Origin: Paracyclopina nana
Lineage: Eukaryota > Arthropoda > Copepoda > Cyclopoida > Cyclopettidae
DNA length: 64,000 nucleotides
Direction: 5' to 3'
NCBI GenBank assembly: GCA_019096065.1
Contig: JAGUCH010000001.1
Span: forward strand, 10,044,001 to 10,108,000
The notes beneath the pieces were generated by a model. It was given only the letters and a program-made list of their open reading frames with translations. It had not been told where the DNA came from and searched no databases. The translations under genes and the position numbers were made by a program. Position 1 is the first letter of the stretch, and each line of letters begins with the position of its first letter. This document shows positions 43,795 through 54,993 of the stretch, piece after piece.

Positions 43795-43931
43795 CAACAT
43801 GGTAAATCAGCATAGTCAGGAGATGTAACTTGACTTTTTAGTATAGTCAGGTCACAGCTAGCTCGCACGCTCAGCTCAACCTGACTTAACTGGTACTATA
43901 CTATGCTGATATCCCGTGTTGGAACCGGGCT
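43795..43931. mobile_element. CCCGGTTCCAAC MITE, copy 2
   Basis: Same ends and interior as 9389-9542, slightly shorter. Directly adjacent to the AAAGGCA foldback element. Confidence 0.85.
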
Positions 43932-44930
43932 AAAGCTAATGATTTTTTCAACTGAACCACCTTGAGTAAGGGTATACTGCCTAAAGGCACCAAGGGCAAA
44001 GGCATTATGATTAAAGGCTCCCTGATAAAAAGCGCGCTGATGAAAGGCATGATGGGCAAAGGCAACATTGGCTAAAGGCACAAATTGTCAAAGGCACTTT
44101 TAAGCAATAAAAAGTAATGCCACTAAACCACAATTGTTCCCTGTGCCACAAAACTCTGGATCATTTGACAGTTATGTTGGACTAAGTTTGCTCTTTAACA
44201 ATTAACCAAGATTCCTTAATCCCCATTTTCAAATCATTCGTCAAATTGCATCAAATTCCCTATTAAGAAACTCGATTGATTCTATTTAAAGTTTGCCAGA
44301 GTCTTCGGGTCTGTATAAATATAGATGACTTAGATGATCATCTTTGTCATCTATATTTGTACTGTTTTCTGTCCAAACATAGAGGATTTTAGCCAAAAGT
44401 CATCTATATTTGTACCGCCAATCTCCTGCACTAACAAGATGTGTATGTAAATATAGATGATATTTTGTTGTCATACATGTATGGACTAATTTAGATGGTT
44501 ACAATCAGCTATGATGAGCTACTTTTAAACTAATGTTAAGCTAGTTTTAGAATTCATGTGAATTCCTCTCCCCAATGCGCATAAGATTTAGTAGTGGCCC
44601 TTTTCAATTTTCCACCTAATTACACTTCCATGTTTCTCCGTTTTCAGTAAACCAAATAAACTGAATTTTTGCACGTGATTTTCATTTTGCTAGGGCTACA
44701 ACTTTTCTTAATAACATTTTTCTAAAATGCTATTTCTGCTGCCAGATTTTTAACAAACCGACAAATTTTGTGATACCATTTCTTTTAGTGCCATTTTAGA
44801 TAAGTTGCCTTTTATCAGTGTTGCTTTTGCCCGCTATGCCTTTAAGCAGTGTGCTTTTTAACAGGGAGCCTTTAATTAATGCCTTTGCCCCAGGTGCCTT
44901 TACCCAGTAGAGCCCTTGAGTAATACGCTG
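43932..44930. mobile_element. Foldback element with degenerate AAAGGCA-repeat arms
   Basis: 43960-44115 contains many AAAGGCA or AAAGGCW words and 44745-44915 contains the inverse (TGCCTTT). Paired landmarks: GGGCAAAGGCA / TGCCTTTGCCC and AAAGGCTCCCTG / CAGGGAGCCTTT. Between them lies an arm fragment (44312-44480) of the GATGATCATC element. Confidence 0.6.
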
Positions 44931-45176
44931 AGTAATATATGCTTGAGTAATACGCTAGTCCTATGATATTTTTTTCCGTTATCTCTTCTGATTTTCGTTG
45001 TTAGAACCGCGATACGATGCTTCGAGTTGTTTATGGGAAATAATTTGATTGATGTGCCTGCAAAGCGATAGTATAATGGTCTACTCATTACAGTGAGGAA
45101 CATGGCTGCCAGCAATCAGGTCGTCCACCTTGGCAGAATACCTCAAAGTGGTTTGCAACAATTAAGAAAACAGCGC

Positions 45177-45503
45177 CTAGGTCATCTGTTTAAATCGAAC
45201 GAGCAGTTTCCAGACCATACAAACATAGTACACAAATGTGCACGGTAAGGTGATGTTGCTGTCCTGGTTCGCTTCTTCTGGTATCTTCTCCACGTTCAGT
45301 AGCACTTCAGGCGGCAAATTAATATTAAATAAGATTATATCTGGGTACACTATTTGTAGGGAAACTTTGTTTATCAAATCCGAGATTCTTCCCCAAGAGA
45401 TAAACATCAAAAAGGCATTACAAAGGCCAAGTAAGAATGCTTTTGTGACCCAACTGAAAGGCGCATGAAAGCATTCATTTAGAGCAAAGAAGAAGCCTAT
45501 CAC
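45177..45503 (-). CDS. Unassigned open frame, membrane-like, doubtful
   Basis: 108 codons with two hydrophobic stretches (FLLGLCNAFLMFISW and LPCTFVYYVCMVW) and a plausible soluble middle. I do not recognise it. It could be an exon of an unknown receptor-like gene or chance in AT-rich DNA. No supporting splice neighbours were found. Confidence 0.15.
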   Translation of the reverse strand: MIGFFFALNECFHAPFSWVTKAFLLGLCNAFLMFISWGRISDLINKVSLQIVYPDIILFNINLPPEVLLNVEKIPEEANQDSNITLPCTFVYYVCMVWKLLVRFKQMT

Positions 45504-45709
45504 AATAACACACCATTGCTATTTTTGTGAGCGCTGCTGTCCAAAATATTGTCAAGGGATCAATTGCCAACGGCCCTCGCTTCGTCAGTTCTGAGGCTTA
45601 TGCTCTCTAGGTTCAGCATTATTTTCAGCTTAAGCGCATGGTAGAGTAATCAATATTTGCTTTCAAAACTCATTTTGGGGTTATACTAAAATGCGCGACA
45701 AGTACGACA

Positions 45710-45910
45710 TTTAATCGTATATATATGTAAACAAAATATAAAACAGGCTTACAAAATGTCAGGGCTCATTTTGAAAAGTAAAAATCTCGTAGCATCACTT
45801 GGCTCTCGCAAGCTCGAGCCCGCAAAGTTGCCACTCGATTTTTACTTTACAAAATTTGCTCAGCTATTTTATTAGCTTGTTTTATAAATTGTTTACATAT
45901 ATAAATAGAT
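45710..45910. repeat. Solo outer arm of the long inverted-repeat element
   Basis: TATATATGTAAACAAAATAT (45719) through CTCGAGC to GTTTACATATATAA (about 45903). The outermost 180 bp forms its own inverted repeat and may move as a MITE by itself. Confidence 0.7.
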
Positions 45911-46023
45911 ATTATTTGTATGAGCAACGGCTGGGTCACAATTACAGCAGTAATTGTATTTAGTGGTAATTAAATATTGGTAAGTTTAATGAATGTGTTG
46001 ATTGAAGAGGTAAGTAAGCCTTT

Positions 46024-46177
46024 AGCCCGGTTCCAATACAGTATATCAGCATAGTGCAGTACGGTAAACCAGTTAAGTCAGGTCGAGCTGAGCGCGCGAG
46101 CTAGCTGTGACCTGACTATGCTAAAAAGTCAAGTTACGTCTCTTGACTATGCTGATTTTCCTTGTTGGAACCGGGCT
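46024..46177. mobile_element. CCCGGTTCCAAC MITE, copy 3 (reverse orientation)
   Basis: AGCCCGGTTCCAATACAG at the left and GTTGGAACCGGGCT at the right. The interior is reversed relative to copy 1. Confidence 0.85.
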
Positions 46178-46397
46178 TTTTTCTGTCGTTATCTGAATTA
46201 CAATTTACTTCTTGGTCGATAACCAGCTGCAGTTTCCAGGTGCGGTTTCCTGACATATAGGTCGCAAATAAATGTGGATGGCGAGCTCTCCAATCCAACC
46301 AATCCAAAAGTGTATGAATTACAAATTACGAATTTACCGTTCACTATGGGTATCATTGGAAAGCTTAAAATTTTAACCATCAGAGGCACAAACACTA

Positions 46398-46787
46398 GGT
46401 GGATCCCACAACATTAGGCAGCTAAGCTTAAGCAAAGCAAGGTAACTTTGATTGCATATTTCTCAGCAACTTCTCAGCTGATTCGAACCAAAATTGGTAG
46501 GATTCATCAGAGTTGCCTTATAATTGTTGTTGTCAAATTTAGTGCAAATCCGAGGCTGCTAAGTGGTACCCAATTTCCCTTTGCTTAACCCAGCTTTGCT
46601 TTGCTTAAAACCAATCTTTTGAATGTGACCTCGGATTTGGACTGAATTAGGCATGAACAATTATAAGGCAACTCTGATGAATCCTACCAATTTTGGTTCG
46701 AATCAGTTGAGAGGTTGCTGAGAAATTCGCAATCAAAGTTACTTTGCTTTTGCTTAAGCTTAGCTGCCTAATGTTGTGGGATCCACC
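46398..46787. mobile_element. 390-bp near-perfect foldback element (GGTGGATCCCACAACATTAG ends)
   Basis: GGTGGATCCCACAACATTAG at 46398 is mirrored at 46787, and pairing continues through most of both halves (TTGGTAGGATTCATCAGAGT / its inverse). TA stands on both sides. Its subterminal AAGCTTAAGCAAAGCAAG words resemble 32262-32782. Confidence 0.85.
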
Positions 46788-46865
46788 TACTGTCAACCAA
46801 AAGGAAGGGAACAAATAGTGGGAGGTACAGGCAGGCGGCCAGTAGAGGTCGTTTCACAGGATAAA

Positions 46866-47019
46866 AGCCCGGTTCCAACAAGGAAAATCAGCATAGTCAG
46901 GAGACGTAACTTGACTTTTTAGCACAGTCAGGTCACAGCTAGCTCGCGCGCTCAGCTCAACCTGACTTAACTGGTTTACTGTACTATACTATGCTGATAT
47001 CCCGTGTTGGAACCGGGCT
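46866..47019. mobile_element. CCCGGTTCCAAC MITE, copy 4
   Basis: 154 bp, almost identical to 9389-9542 by eye. Confidence 0.85.
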
Positions 47020-47693
47020 AAATTCTTCGCCATACTTGGTAAAGAAAATTTCCACCTCATACAAGAGAAGTTTGCTTGCTTGAAGCGCAACTTTTTTCTC
47101 TTTTTGAATGCCGTCTCCGTCGCAATGTAAGAGAGCGCTGCTTTCTTCTCTGCTCCTCAAACTGAGCGATGAGCGCTGCCACTTTGCTCTCGGTAACCGG
47201 TGGATTCAATCCATCTCGGAAAGAAGAAATATCTCTCGTGCACACTTTGCTCAACGATTCTTAAAGGTAATGGGGAAACAAACCTTATAACTCACAGCTT
47301 CGCATAGTTTTTTCTAGCACACACTCAAGTAGTGTTTTAATCTACAACGTATAAGTCGCGTTTTAGCTGATGCGTCTCATGCCATTGTCGGATTAAGTTT
47401 TCAACTTTCACACCTTATGGTTCAGTTATTTTTTATCTAAAATTATCAGCGCGCTCCGCATTTCCTGATGCGTTTTGTTATTCCGACCGAATTATGAGCG
47501 ATTTAGCTTATTACTGATTAATGGCAAGCTTTACAGTGGTGAAACTTATAAATAAATCAAGTCAACCAAACCTCTGCAAAATAATTCTGGCTCATTTTTG
47601 CAATTTTTCTGACAAAAATTATTTTTTTTCTGACAAACCAATCTGTGGGCATGTTGTTTTGTATGCTCTATTTTAAATTGGTCACTAATTACC

Positions 47694-48205
47694 AGCCCGG
47701 TTCCAGCAAGGAATATCAGCATACGGGAAACCAGTTAATTCAGGTCGAGCTGAGCACGCGAGCTAGCTGTGACCAGCCCCATATCGTATGGCAAATGTTG
47801 ACGGAAAAAAGTAACTTAAAATCACTCAATCTATTTTAGTTTTTCGTCTGAGTGAAGGGGGCGCTAATGTAATTTACTTCATAGCGCGAGGTTGCGATTT
47901 GTGCGTGAATTACTTGGCAAGCCGGCTAATCTTACGCTTTTGCTGTTGAGCTACCAGATATGTTCAGAAAAAAATCAAACTCGTAGCCCATTTGGGATTT
48001 TGAGTCAATATCTGGCTAAATTCTTAAATGTGAAGATGCATAAGCCACATTGCTATATTAAAATTTCGTCTAGAAGCTTACTACAGCTGTGCTATAGTAA
48101 AGCTGCGACACGAGCTCACCTTATACTATAGATCATCTTGGCTGTGACCTGACTTTGCTAAAAAGTCAAGTCATGCCTCCTGACTTTTCATTGTTGGAAC
48201 CTGGC
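47694..48205. mobile_element. CCCGGTTCCAAC MITE, copy 5, split by the 10-bp-duplication element
   Basis: Left part 47694-47774 and right part about 48140-48205 together make one MITE. The insertion is 47775-48139, flanked by AGCTGTGACC and GGCTGTGACC. The host MITE is older than the insertion. Confidence 0.8.
47775..48139 (-). mobile_element. 365-bp element with 9-10-bp duplication, copy 2
   Basis: Reverse-oriented counterpart of 37858-38225: begins AGCCCCATATCG and ends GATCATCTT on the plus strand. Internal tRNA D-arm-like sequence is present on the minus strand. Confidence 0.8.
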
Positions 48206-49844
48206 TTCAGAGACCTAAGTCTACTACTCCTGGCAGTAGATTCTATTCGAGCACAGCTGTTTCTACTCCGGTACCGTCACGGTAGTATTTACCGTAGTCT
48301 TGGTATATTCCGGCATCCCACTGTGGCCTGAATATGCAAAACTGTCTGACTGTGCTGATTTTTCTAGTTGGAACCGGGCTAATGTGACTGTCGAAAGCAG
48401 TAGTGGTCAGAATGGTCAGTTTAGCATTGTGAGGTAAACAAATCATGGTCGAGCTGAGCGCGCTGCAAGCTTTCTATGCTGATAAGCGAAGCAATGTGGC
48501 ATGACTGTGCCGATTTTCGTTGTTGGAACTAGGCTTAACTGTCTTTAAATCGGGCTGGTGTTCAAATTCTTCGTGATTCTCACTAAAGACTAAAGCGCTG
48601 GATGTACGTAGTTCACTCGCTGCCTTCTCTAGGCAGTGAGTGACGTCACTGATTAACACGTACATACAGGTCTTTACTAAAGACCAATGTGGGAATCCCT
48701 TTTGATGATTTATACACGCACACATCTAAATGATTAAAAACGGCTGAAATGACGGATTCGTCGGCAGAAGCTTTTTCTGATCCATGGGATCAAAAAAGCA
48801 TTATTATTTATCCCAAGTGGCCGAACTTGTACTTTGCTCTTGTACGCACAGTTTAAGAAATCGGATTAAGTTTTATCTGCTAAAAACCAGGTCTCCGCCA
48901 TGAAGCAGTGCTGGCAATTCTCTGAATCAAGTTACACAGTATTTTGAAAGCTTTTATGTTGTGGGGAGAAGTCATTTCTTGGTTCTGCCCTTCACTTCGC
49001 AATTAAAGCTTCCATGGCTGAAGCACCGACTTTACGCTCAAGTAGCCAGACCTGTCTTTGCTAAGTTGGCAAGACTGTCCAGAAAAAGCCTTGCATTTGA
49101 GCGTAGGAAAATATAGAGGGAGCTTATTTCCTGCGTTTCTGAAAATTCCTCCGCTGATCTTAGGCCTCTGAATGCAGCACCTTTACCATTTGCTTTCATA
49201 TAAAAACTGATGATATTGTAGCATAAAACCAAAACATGAGCAGTCATTTGAAGACATTTGCAAAATGTTAGTGTTTTCAGAGAATTTTCTTTTTGCCAAA
49301 AGCATAGTTCCAATTGATATTGAGTTCTTGGGTGAATATGCCATGCACAAACAGAGATTTTTTACCAAAATTGTTGTTGATAAAAATACTAATAAGTTTA
49401 CTTTCATCATTTTCGAAAATACTCCATAGGTCTCCAGAAAAACTCAAAAATCCTTATTTCCCTTTGCTACGCCGCTGCGTTGATACTAGCTCTATTTTCA
49501 CAATAGGGGGCGCTATTTACCCTCGACGGCAGGGGCTAATGGCTACAGTTTCAATTGTCATGAAGTGAGATGTCGCGGCTTTAGCATTAGTCCGAAACTT
49601 TGCGTTTTCCTCCAATGATAATTGAGCCACGAAAACACGAGTTTAGGTAACGGCGAAAGGAGACATATCACACTCGATCTGCAAGTTGGGCATATCTACC
49701 AGAATGTTGGTCTCGTTTCGTGCCTCAAGTCATGTGGTGCTTCAGATAATTCAGTCAATTTTCTTGACGAGGCCTTGTTGGGAAAATTGGCTTGCTCACT
49801 TCATCTGAGGCAGCTAGAGTTTCGGATTTCAGATTGTTGATTAC
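48206..49844. other. Intergenic stretch upstream of the GPCR
   Basis: Degenerate CCCGGTTCCAAC fragments lie near 48350-48380 and 48430-48535. The rest is unassigned. The last few hundred bases should hold the GPCR promoter and 5' UTR, but no element can be named with confidence. Confidence 0.4.
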
Positions 49845-51442
49845 ATGCAGACAATGGTTGGAAACAGCAGCATGGAAGAGAGTGATGAAATGCGAGAGCG
49901 TTGCGGCAACATGGACTCTGAGTACGTTCGAATCTGGCAGAACTTCCAATGGTGGTGCGAGGGCGTGCTCTTCACTGGCGTTGGCCTGGCTGGTCTGCTG
50001 GCCAACTGCTTTTCAATTGGAATCTTGGCAACCAAAGAAATGAGAAAACACAGCTTCAACCAATTGCTGATTGCACTCTGCGTCTTCGATTTGCTCTTCA
50101 TCGTCGTCTCCATCCCGGTGTATTCGTTCAACCTTTTCCAAATCTTTGTCGGGAACCAGGTGAGCATGTTCGAATTCGGCTTAGCATTATTGAACACGTA
50201 GCATTGTCGTCGTTCTCCAGATATTTAACTACTTGTACGTGCACGTGCTGTATCCGATGTCTCCAGTGACGCTCTGCGCCTCCGTCTACATGACGGTGGC
50301 CCTCACCATCGAAAGATACATGGCGGTCTGCAAGCCGATCCTCTACAGGTACGTTGCATATCATAGCTAGGCCATGGCTCTCCTTAATTCCACGAGCAGA
50401 AACATGAACACCACGATGACGACGGCCCGCCGCGTCTTCATGTACGTCACCCCCGTGGCGTTCGTCTCGATCTGCCTCAACATCCCCAAGTTCATGGAGA
50501 ACCAGGTGAAGGAGACGAACAACTCGACGGAAATCGACTTTGCCGACATGCGACTCAACCCCACCTACATGCTGTACTACACCATCAGCCAGATCTTCCA
50601 CCCCACCCTCACCACGGGCCTCATCCCCATGGGCGCCCTCATCTTCATGAACCTCTCCATTTTTATGGGTACGTAGGTTAGGGTCGATGCTGTGCTGACC
50701 AACGTGAATTAATGTTTAGGCATTCGGAGGACGCAGGCGATGCGAGATCAAAGACGGCAGCCGGCCGCCAACGCCGCTAATGGCCAACAGAGGACTTCAG
50801 AGGCCAACCTGGCAATTGCATTAATGGCGATAGTTGTAATGCACATAGTTTGCCAGGCCCTGCGAGTTTTCCTCGCAGGACTGGCCGTCCACTACATCGG
50901 GGACACTTTGTGGTGCATCAAAGTCGCCGGTGGCTTCGCCCCGCCGCTCTGGACCATGTGCGCCGAGTCCATCTCCTCCCTGCTAATCATGGTCAACTTC
51001 TCAGGTAGTCAGCAACATTTTGACTCAAGCAACAGCCACTTCAGGGCGTTACACTTTAGGCAACTTCCTCATCTACTGCTCCATGCTGGCCCCGTTCAAG
51101 GTGGCTCTGGCCAAGCTGTGCGCGTTTCTCTGCTTCTGGCGCCAGCAGCCTCCAGCTCGCACCTCAGAGATCGATGAGCGAGCGGTGCCCATTGAGCAGG
51201 CCTCGTCTCGCCAGCCAGTTGTGATGAGCTCCAGAGAACTGGTGCCAGGGGAGCCTCCGAGAACGGCCAGGGTGCTCAAGTTGTGGAGCAAACGGCGGAG
51301 GAGTGCATGCGGAGAGGCAAAGAAAGCGGCAAACAAAGAAGAAGAGATCACTTGCAGCCAAGCACTTCCCATGACAGCCCTCAATAACAACGGCGGACGA
51401 CGTGGGCAAGACGTCGAGGTGGAGGTCACCATAGAAGCCTAA
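49845..51442 (+). CDS. Class A (rhodopsin-like) peptide-type GPCR
   Basis: Exons: 49845-50159, 50221-50348, 50400-50668, 50720-51004, 51045-51442. Introns are 40-61 bp GT-AG and the product is 464 aa. Seven hydrophobic segments can be placed: TM1 near 38-60, TM2 72-92, TM3 with IERYMAVC (the E/DRY box), TM4 163-180, TM5 215-238, TM6 starting NLAIALMAIVVMH, TM7 ending NFLIYC in place of NPxxY. The N-terminus has an NSS glycosylation site. The loop before TM6 and the tail are basic and Ser-rich. The NFLIY ending and the long second extracellular loop recall arthropod FMRFamide/myosuppressin receptors; the ligand is inference. An ATG nine bases further in (49854) is an alternative start. Confidence 0.88.
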
Positions 51443-51783
51443 TTCGATCCATCATTAATAATAAAAAGCATCTTCTCCGATGGCATACATAGCCTCCAAT
51501 TGGAAAAGCAAGCAAGATGCCTGCATTCATTCGAGATTCTCTTTTGGCCGCCCTTGGAAGAGGAATTGATCTGAAGATGTTTAATTCTCTGGGGAATAGC
51601 TCGATCTTTCTATGCTGCAGCGAGGCGCACTCGTGTGTGTTGATAATCACTATACTACATATATCCAGCGGGGCTCAGCCCTAATTCAACATACTACGCA
51701 ATGTAGCTTAGCCAGGAAATTGCTCTTCTCTGCGTGGCTAAGCGGTGCACGAATTCGCGAACAAATGCTCAACAGGTTGTATT
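51443..51783. other. Convergent 3' region between GPCR and BBS1
   Basis: 341 bp between two stop codons. AATAATAAAAAGC near 51457 may be the GPCR polyadenylation signal. Nothing else is seen. Confidence 0.4.
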
Positions 51784-54057
51784 TCAAATGACCTCGGAGA
51801 CGGGCATGTTGATGACTGCGGAGAGCACCGGCCTTGCGCTGTATCTGCTTTGCGTCCCATGGCGCACTGTCTGCAGATCCGTTGATTTCGCGGCGTGCTG
51901 CAAGCGAAAATTTCTGCAAGTACGCCGATAAATGCACCCCGGCCATACCTACCTCATCCCTGGTGACGAACACGTGCAGCTGATCAGAAATGCCGAGGTC
52001 CGAAATGCTTTCCACGAGCGTTTCAAAGCTGTACTCGAGTCCGGGGACCAGCATGGGCACTCGAATCATGTTTTGCGACAGCCTGCAAGAATGCGCTCAA
52101 GTTCGGCTTAGGAAAAAAAAGTTTGGCTTACCGGTAGAGCTTGTCGTCGCAGTAGAAGGATATGAGCAAGTAGCGCGAAGGCACGCCCGTCGACGTGTTG
52201 CACAGGCCTATGACGAGCTTGAAGATGGGCCCAAGGCCCAGAACCTGAGCCGACAGCTTGATGGACTCGTCGTCGGTGGCCGACGAAATGGGATTTGAGT
52301 TGGTGCGAAGGGAATGCACAAAGGTGCGCGCAGTCTTCAAGCGGAGAAGGTAAAGGTCGTGCTGGAAAACGCGATGCATCGCTATTCCGTTCTCCCTCTC
52401 TCGGTGGCTTTGGTCCACGAACAATTTGGTCTTCTTGGGAATATTGAATTTGTCGGAGGCCTGGGCAGAAAAAGGGCATCACCATTAAACCCAACCGCGT
52501 GATCCCCTGCACCTACCTTGAGCAAGTGCGGCGCCTGAGCGCTTTCCAGCTTCTCAAAGTGAGCGGTTCGCTTGAGGATTTTCACGGTTAGACTCCCCCC
52601 CGACGTGATCATGACCATGGCCGAGTCCTCGCGGCCAAAGCGTCCAAACTTCATCGCCGAGATCGCCTCGCTCACCCTTCAATTGAAATGCAATAAACCT
52701 GACGTGCTCGCTCGCTACTTTAAAATTGTGGACTCACGAGAAGCAATCCACGACGTGCTTGTCGTTGAGGATGAGCACTTGGCGGTTGGCCAGAGCGACA
52801 GCGGCAAATTGAGCTCCTCTCGAGACAATGTCGACGGGCTCGAGGCAAGTGATGCTAGCCGGCATCTTCTGGAACCAAAGTCGCTTCCCCTTGGACGAAA
52901 AGCTGACCAGGTGATCGTCCATGGTGGCCACCAGGATGCTTTTTTCTCGCCGTATCAGTCCCACAGCCTAGGCACGAACGGTTTGAGCGAAATTTAGGGC
53001 GAATGCATGATTTGAAAGCACCTGACTTTGGAGGGCGGCGAGCACTTTGGCCTGCGGCCAGCCCCGCTTGAGGGCGCAAAGCGTGCCGTTTCGGCAGGCC
53101 ACCACGATTCGGTAATCGACGTCGTAGAGGCCGGAGACGGCCAGCAGCGCCGGAGGAGCGGGTGCTTCCATCGACTCCAAAATGGTGAACGCCTCGGGGT
53201 CGAGCACGTAGATCATGGACGACTCCGTGCCAAGGACCAGGCAACTTACGGCGTTCTCCTCGTCGTGCGACTTCTTCAGGGTGCCGATGCAAGTCACGAC
53301 GGTCTGGCGCTTGAGCGAGAAGCCCCGATGCGCCTCCACGAAGGCCTGCAGCGCGCATTCTCAATTTCAATTCGCAATCGGATGAATTAGCCTACCTGCG
53401 CCTCCGCTCGGTCGCTGATCATCAGCAGCCTCTGGGTTCTGGCCGTCAGCTTCGAGTCGCCGATGTCAGACCTCAGCCCCTGGAGGCCGTCCACCAGGGA
53501 GGCGAGATCGAGGCCGCCATCAGCCGCCAGGGTCGAGGTGGCGGCCCACAAGTCCCGTTCGGCCGAATGAATGTCGAGGGTGGGCAAGGTGAACTTGAAG
53601 TAGGGCCGCATGTTCTTGTAGATGTAAATGTGAGCGCCCGAGGCCACGGCCACCGCCGGGATGCGCGGCTCCGTTTGGTCCATGTGAAAGGCAACCACGC
53701 CGGTGGGCAAGTCGATGATCGTGTTCTCCGACACCTACTCGCAATGCTATCATGCACACGTGCGAACAGTGATGCCTATGCTCACCAGTTGGGTGCCTTT
53801 GTACACTCTCAGTTTCATGTTGTAATTTCCGCTACCCAGGTCGGCTACCACTAATTTGCTGTCTCCATCTCCAGTCAGATCCGACAAGGCGATGCAGCTA
53901 TACGGCGCGGCGGAGAAAGTAATCACGAAATAATGATCTCGTTAATCGGAAACGCGCACCTGGAGAAGGTGTAGATGGAGGCGAGCGGGTCATCATGCGC
54001 CTTCAGCCACCTGTCAGCGCTGGGCCCGCCGGTCAAAAAATCCAGGGTTGTCGTCAT
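51784..54057 (-). CDS. BBS1: Bardet-Biedl syndrome 1 protein (BBSome subunit), complete
   Basis: Exons: 54057-53960, 53897-53786, 53734-53396, 53345-53022, 52967-52738, 52676-52517, 52460-52132, 52082-51953, 51870-51784; nine exons, 602 aa (human 593). Matches along the whole protein: [10 protein letters not shown] near the start, [114 protein letters not shown] and LSAVINMP at the end. It is a beta-propeller plus C-terminal beta domains; in the BBSome it binds ARL6 and cargo for ciliary membrane traffic. In arthropods this implies ciliated sensory neurons. All introns are short (43-67 bp) and GT-AG. Head to head with the SGSM3-like gene, 292 bp apart. Confidence 0.96.
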
Positions 54058-54349
54058 GTCGCCTCCCAAAAATGAATCTATTGCATGCAGGTATCGGAAG
54101 GGAATCCTACCTGGTGGGGAAAGCGCGGCTGCTTTTGCGGAGAAAGCCCGTTTGAAAGTTGGCGCCGAATGCGAGGCGCAGCTGACAGGTTTATCGATCG
54201 CGCTAGGGATGCGTCGAATTGCATGAGGCGGACAGAGCGGTCCGCTGAGCGGCAGCGCCCGGTTCATCTCGCACGTACACTTGTTGTACGTATGCAACGT
54301 TGATCCGCGTAACAGCTGTTGTTGGTGTTAGTTATAGGCTGCAGCGACC
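54058..54349. promoter_or_regulatory. Candidate bidirectional promoter BBS1 / SGSM3-like, with a possible X-box
   Basis: 292 bp, GC-richer than its surroundings, between divergent start codons. GTTGTACGTATGCAAC (54283-54298) is an imperfect palindrome whose right half resembles the RFX X-box half-site. X-boxes are known upstream of many BBS genes. It lies about 225 bp from the BBS1 ATG. No TATA box is evident on either side. Confidence 0.3.
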
Positions 54350-54993
54350 ATGATTCTTCGTCGGTCCAAATCCATGTTTGGCACTGACAAGGTGCCCTTC
54401 TCCGAGCTCGGCTATCTGGATCCCGTGGCATTGAGGAAGCAAAACATGGTCACCTCAGCCGTGGATGACGAAGACGAAGAGGAGCTAGAATCCAGGGGCA
54501 TCACCACGGTTGGCCTTCTTGGGGGCGGTGACAACCCTGAAGGAGTCGTGGATTCGGCTCTCTGCAAGGGCGGGCCCTTCTCGGCGCTGACATCATCCAT
54601 GCGCCCGTGCAAAGGTACCCATTTGATTAGACCATACGCGTCTCTTAACTATAATGGCTCTCCAGAAATGGAAGACGAAGAGGACGGACTGTTCTTCGAC
54701 GAGTTCGGCTTCCGAGTCGATGTCGAGGATGGGCCGGAGCAGAACTCGAGCAAGCTGCTCTCCACCCCTTTCGAGGATAACCCACAACAGCGACTCAAGT
54801 GGCTGGCCCATCTTGAATTTGCACAGACAGCCTCATCCTCCAAGGTGGCTCCGTCGCAGAGAAAAAGCTCCTCCAAAGATGATACAGCGTCAACCATTTC
54901 CAGACAGAAGCAGGGTCAGACCAACGCGATTTGCAATGGACCTCTTGGGTGGGACACTATGGCTGAGGGCATCACGAGGTCACCTAAGCTAAG
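54350..54993 (+). CDS. SGSM3: SGSM3-like (RUN/TBC/SH3 protein), first coding exon only
   Basis: The open exon ends AAGCTAAG|GTAAAT at 54993. Matches to the N-terminus of vertebrate SGSM3 are clear: GGPFSALTSSM, FFDEFGFRV, PQQRLKWLAHLEF and GWDTMAEGITRSPKLR (human: CGPFSALTPSI, YYDEFGFRV, PQRLRWQAHLEF, TWDKIAVSLPRSEKLR). Human SGSM3 continues with TBC, SH3 and RUN domains, none of which are in this window, so the following intron is at least 9 kb. An insert of about 75 residues before GPFSALT is not in the human protein. 54615-54665 (51 bp, GTACCC...CTCCAG) could be a short in-frame intron. Function by family: Rab GTPase-activating adaptor. Confidence 0.85.
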
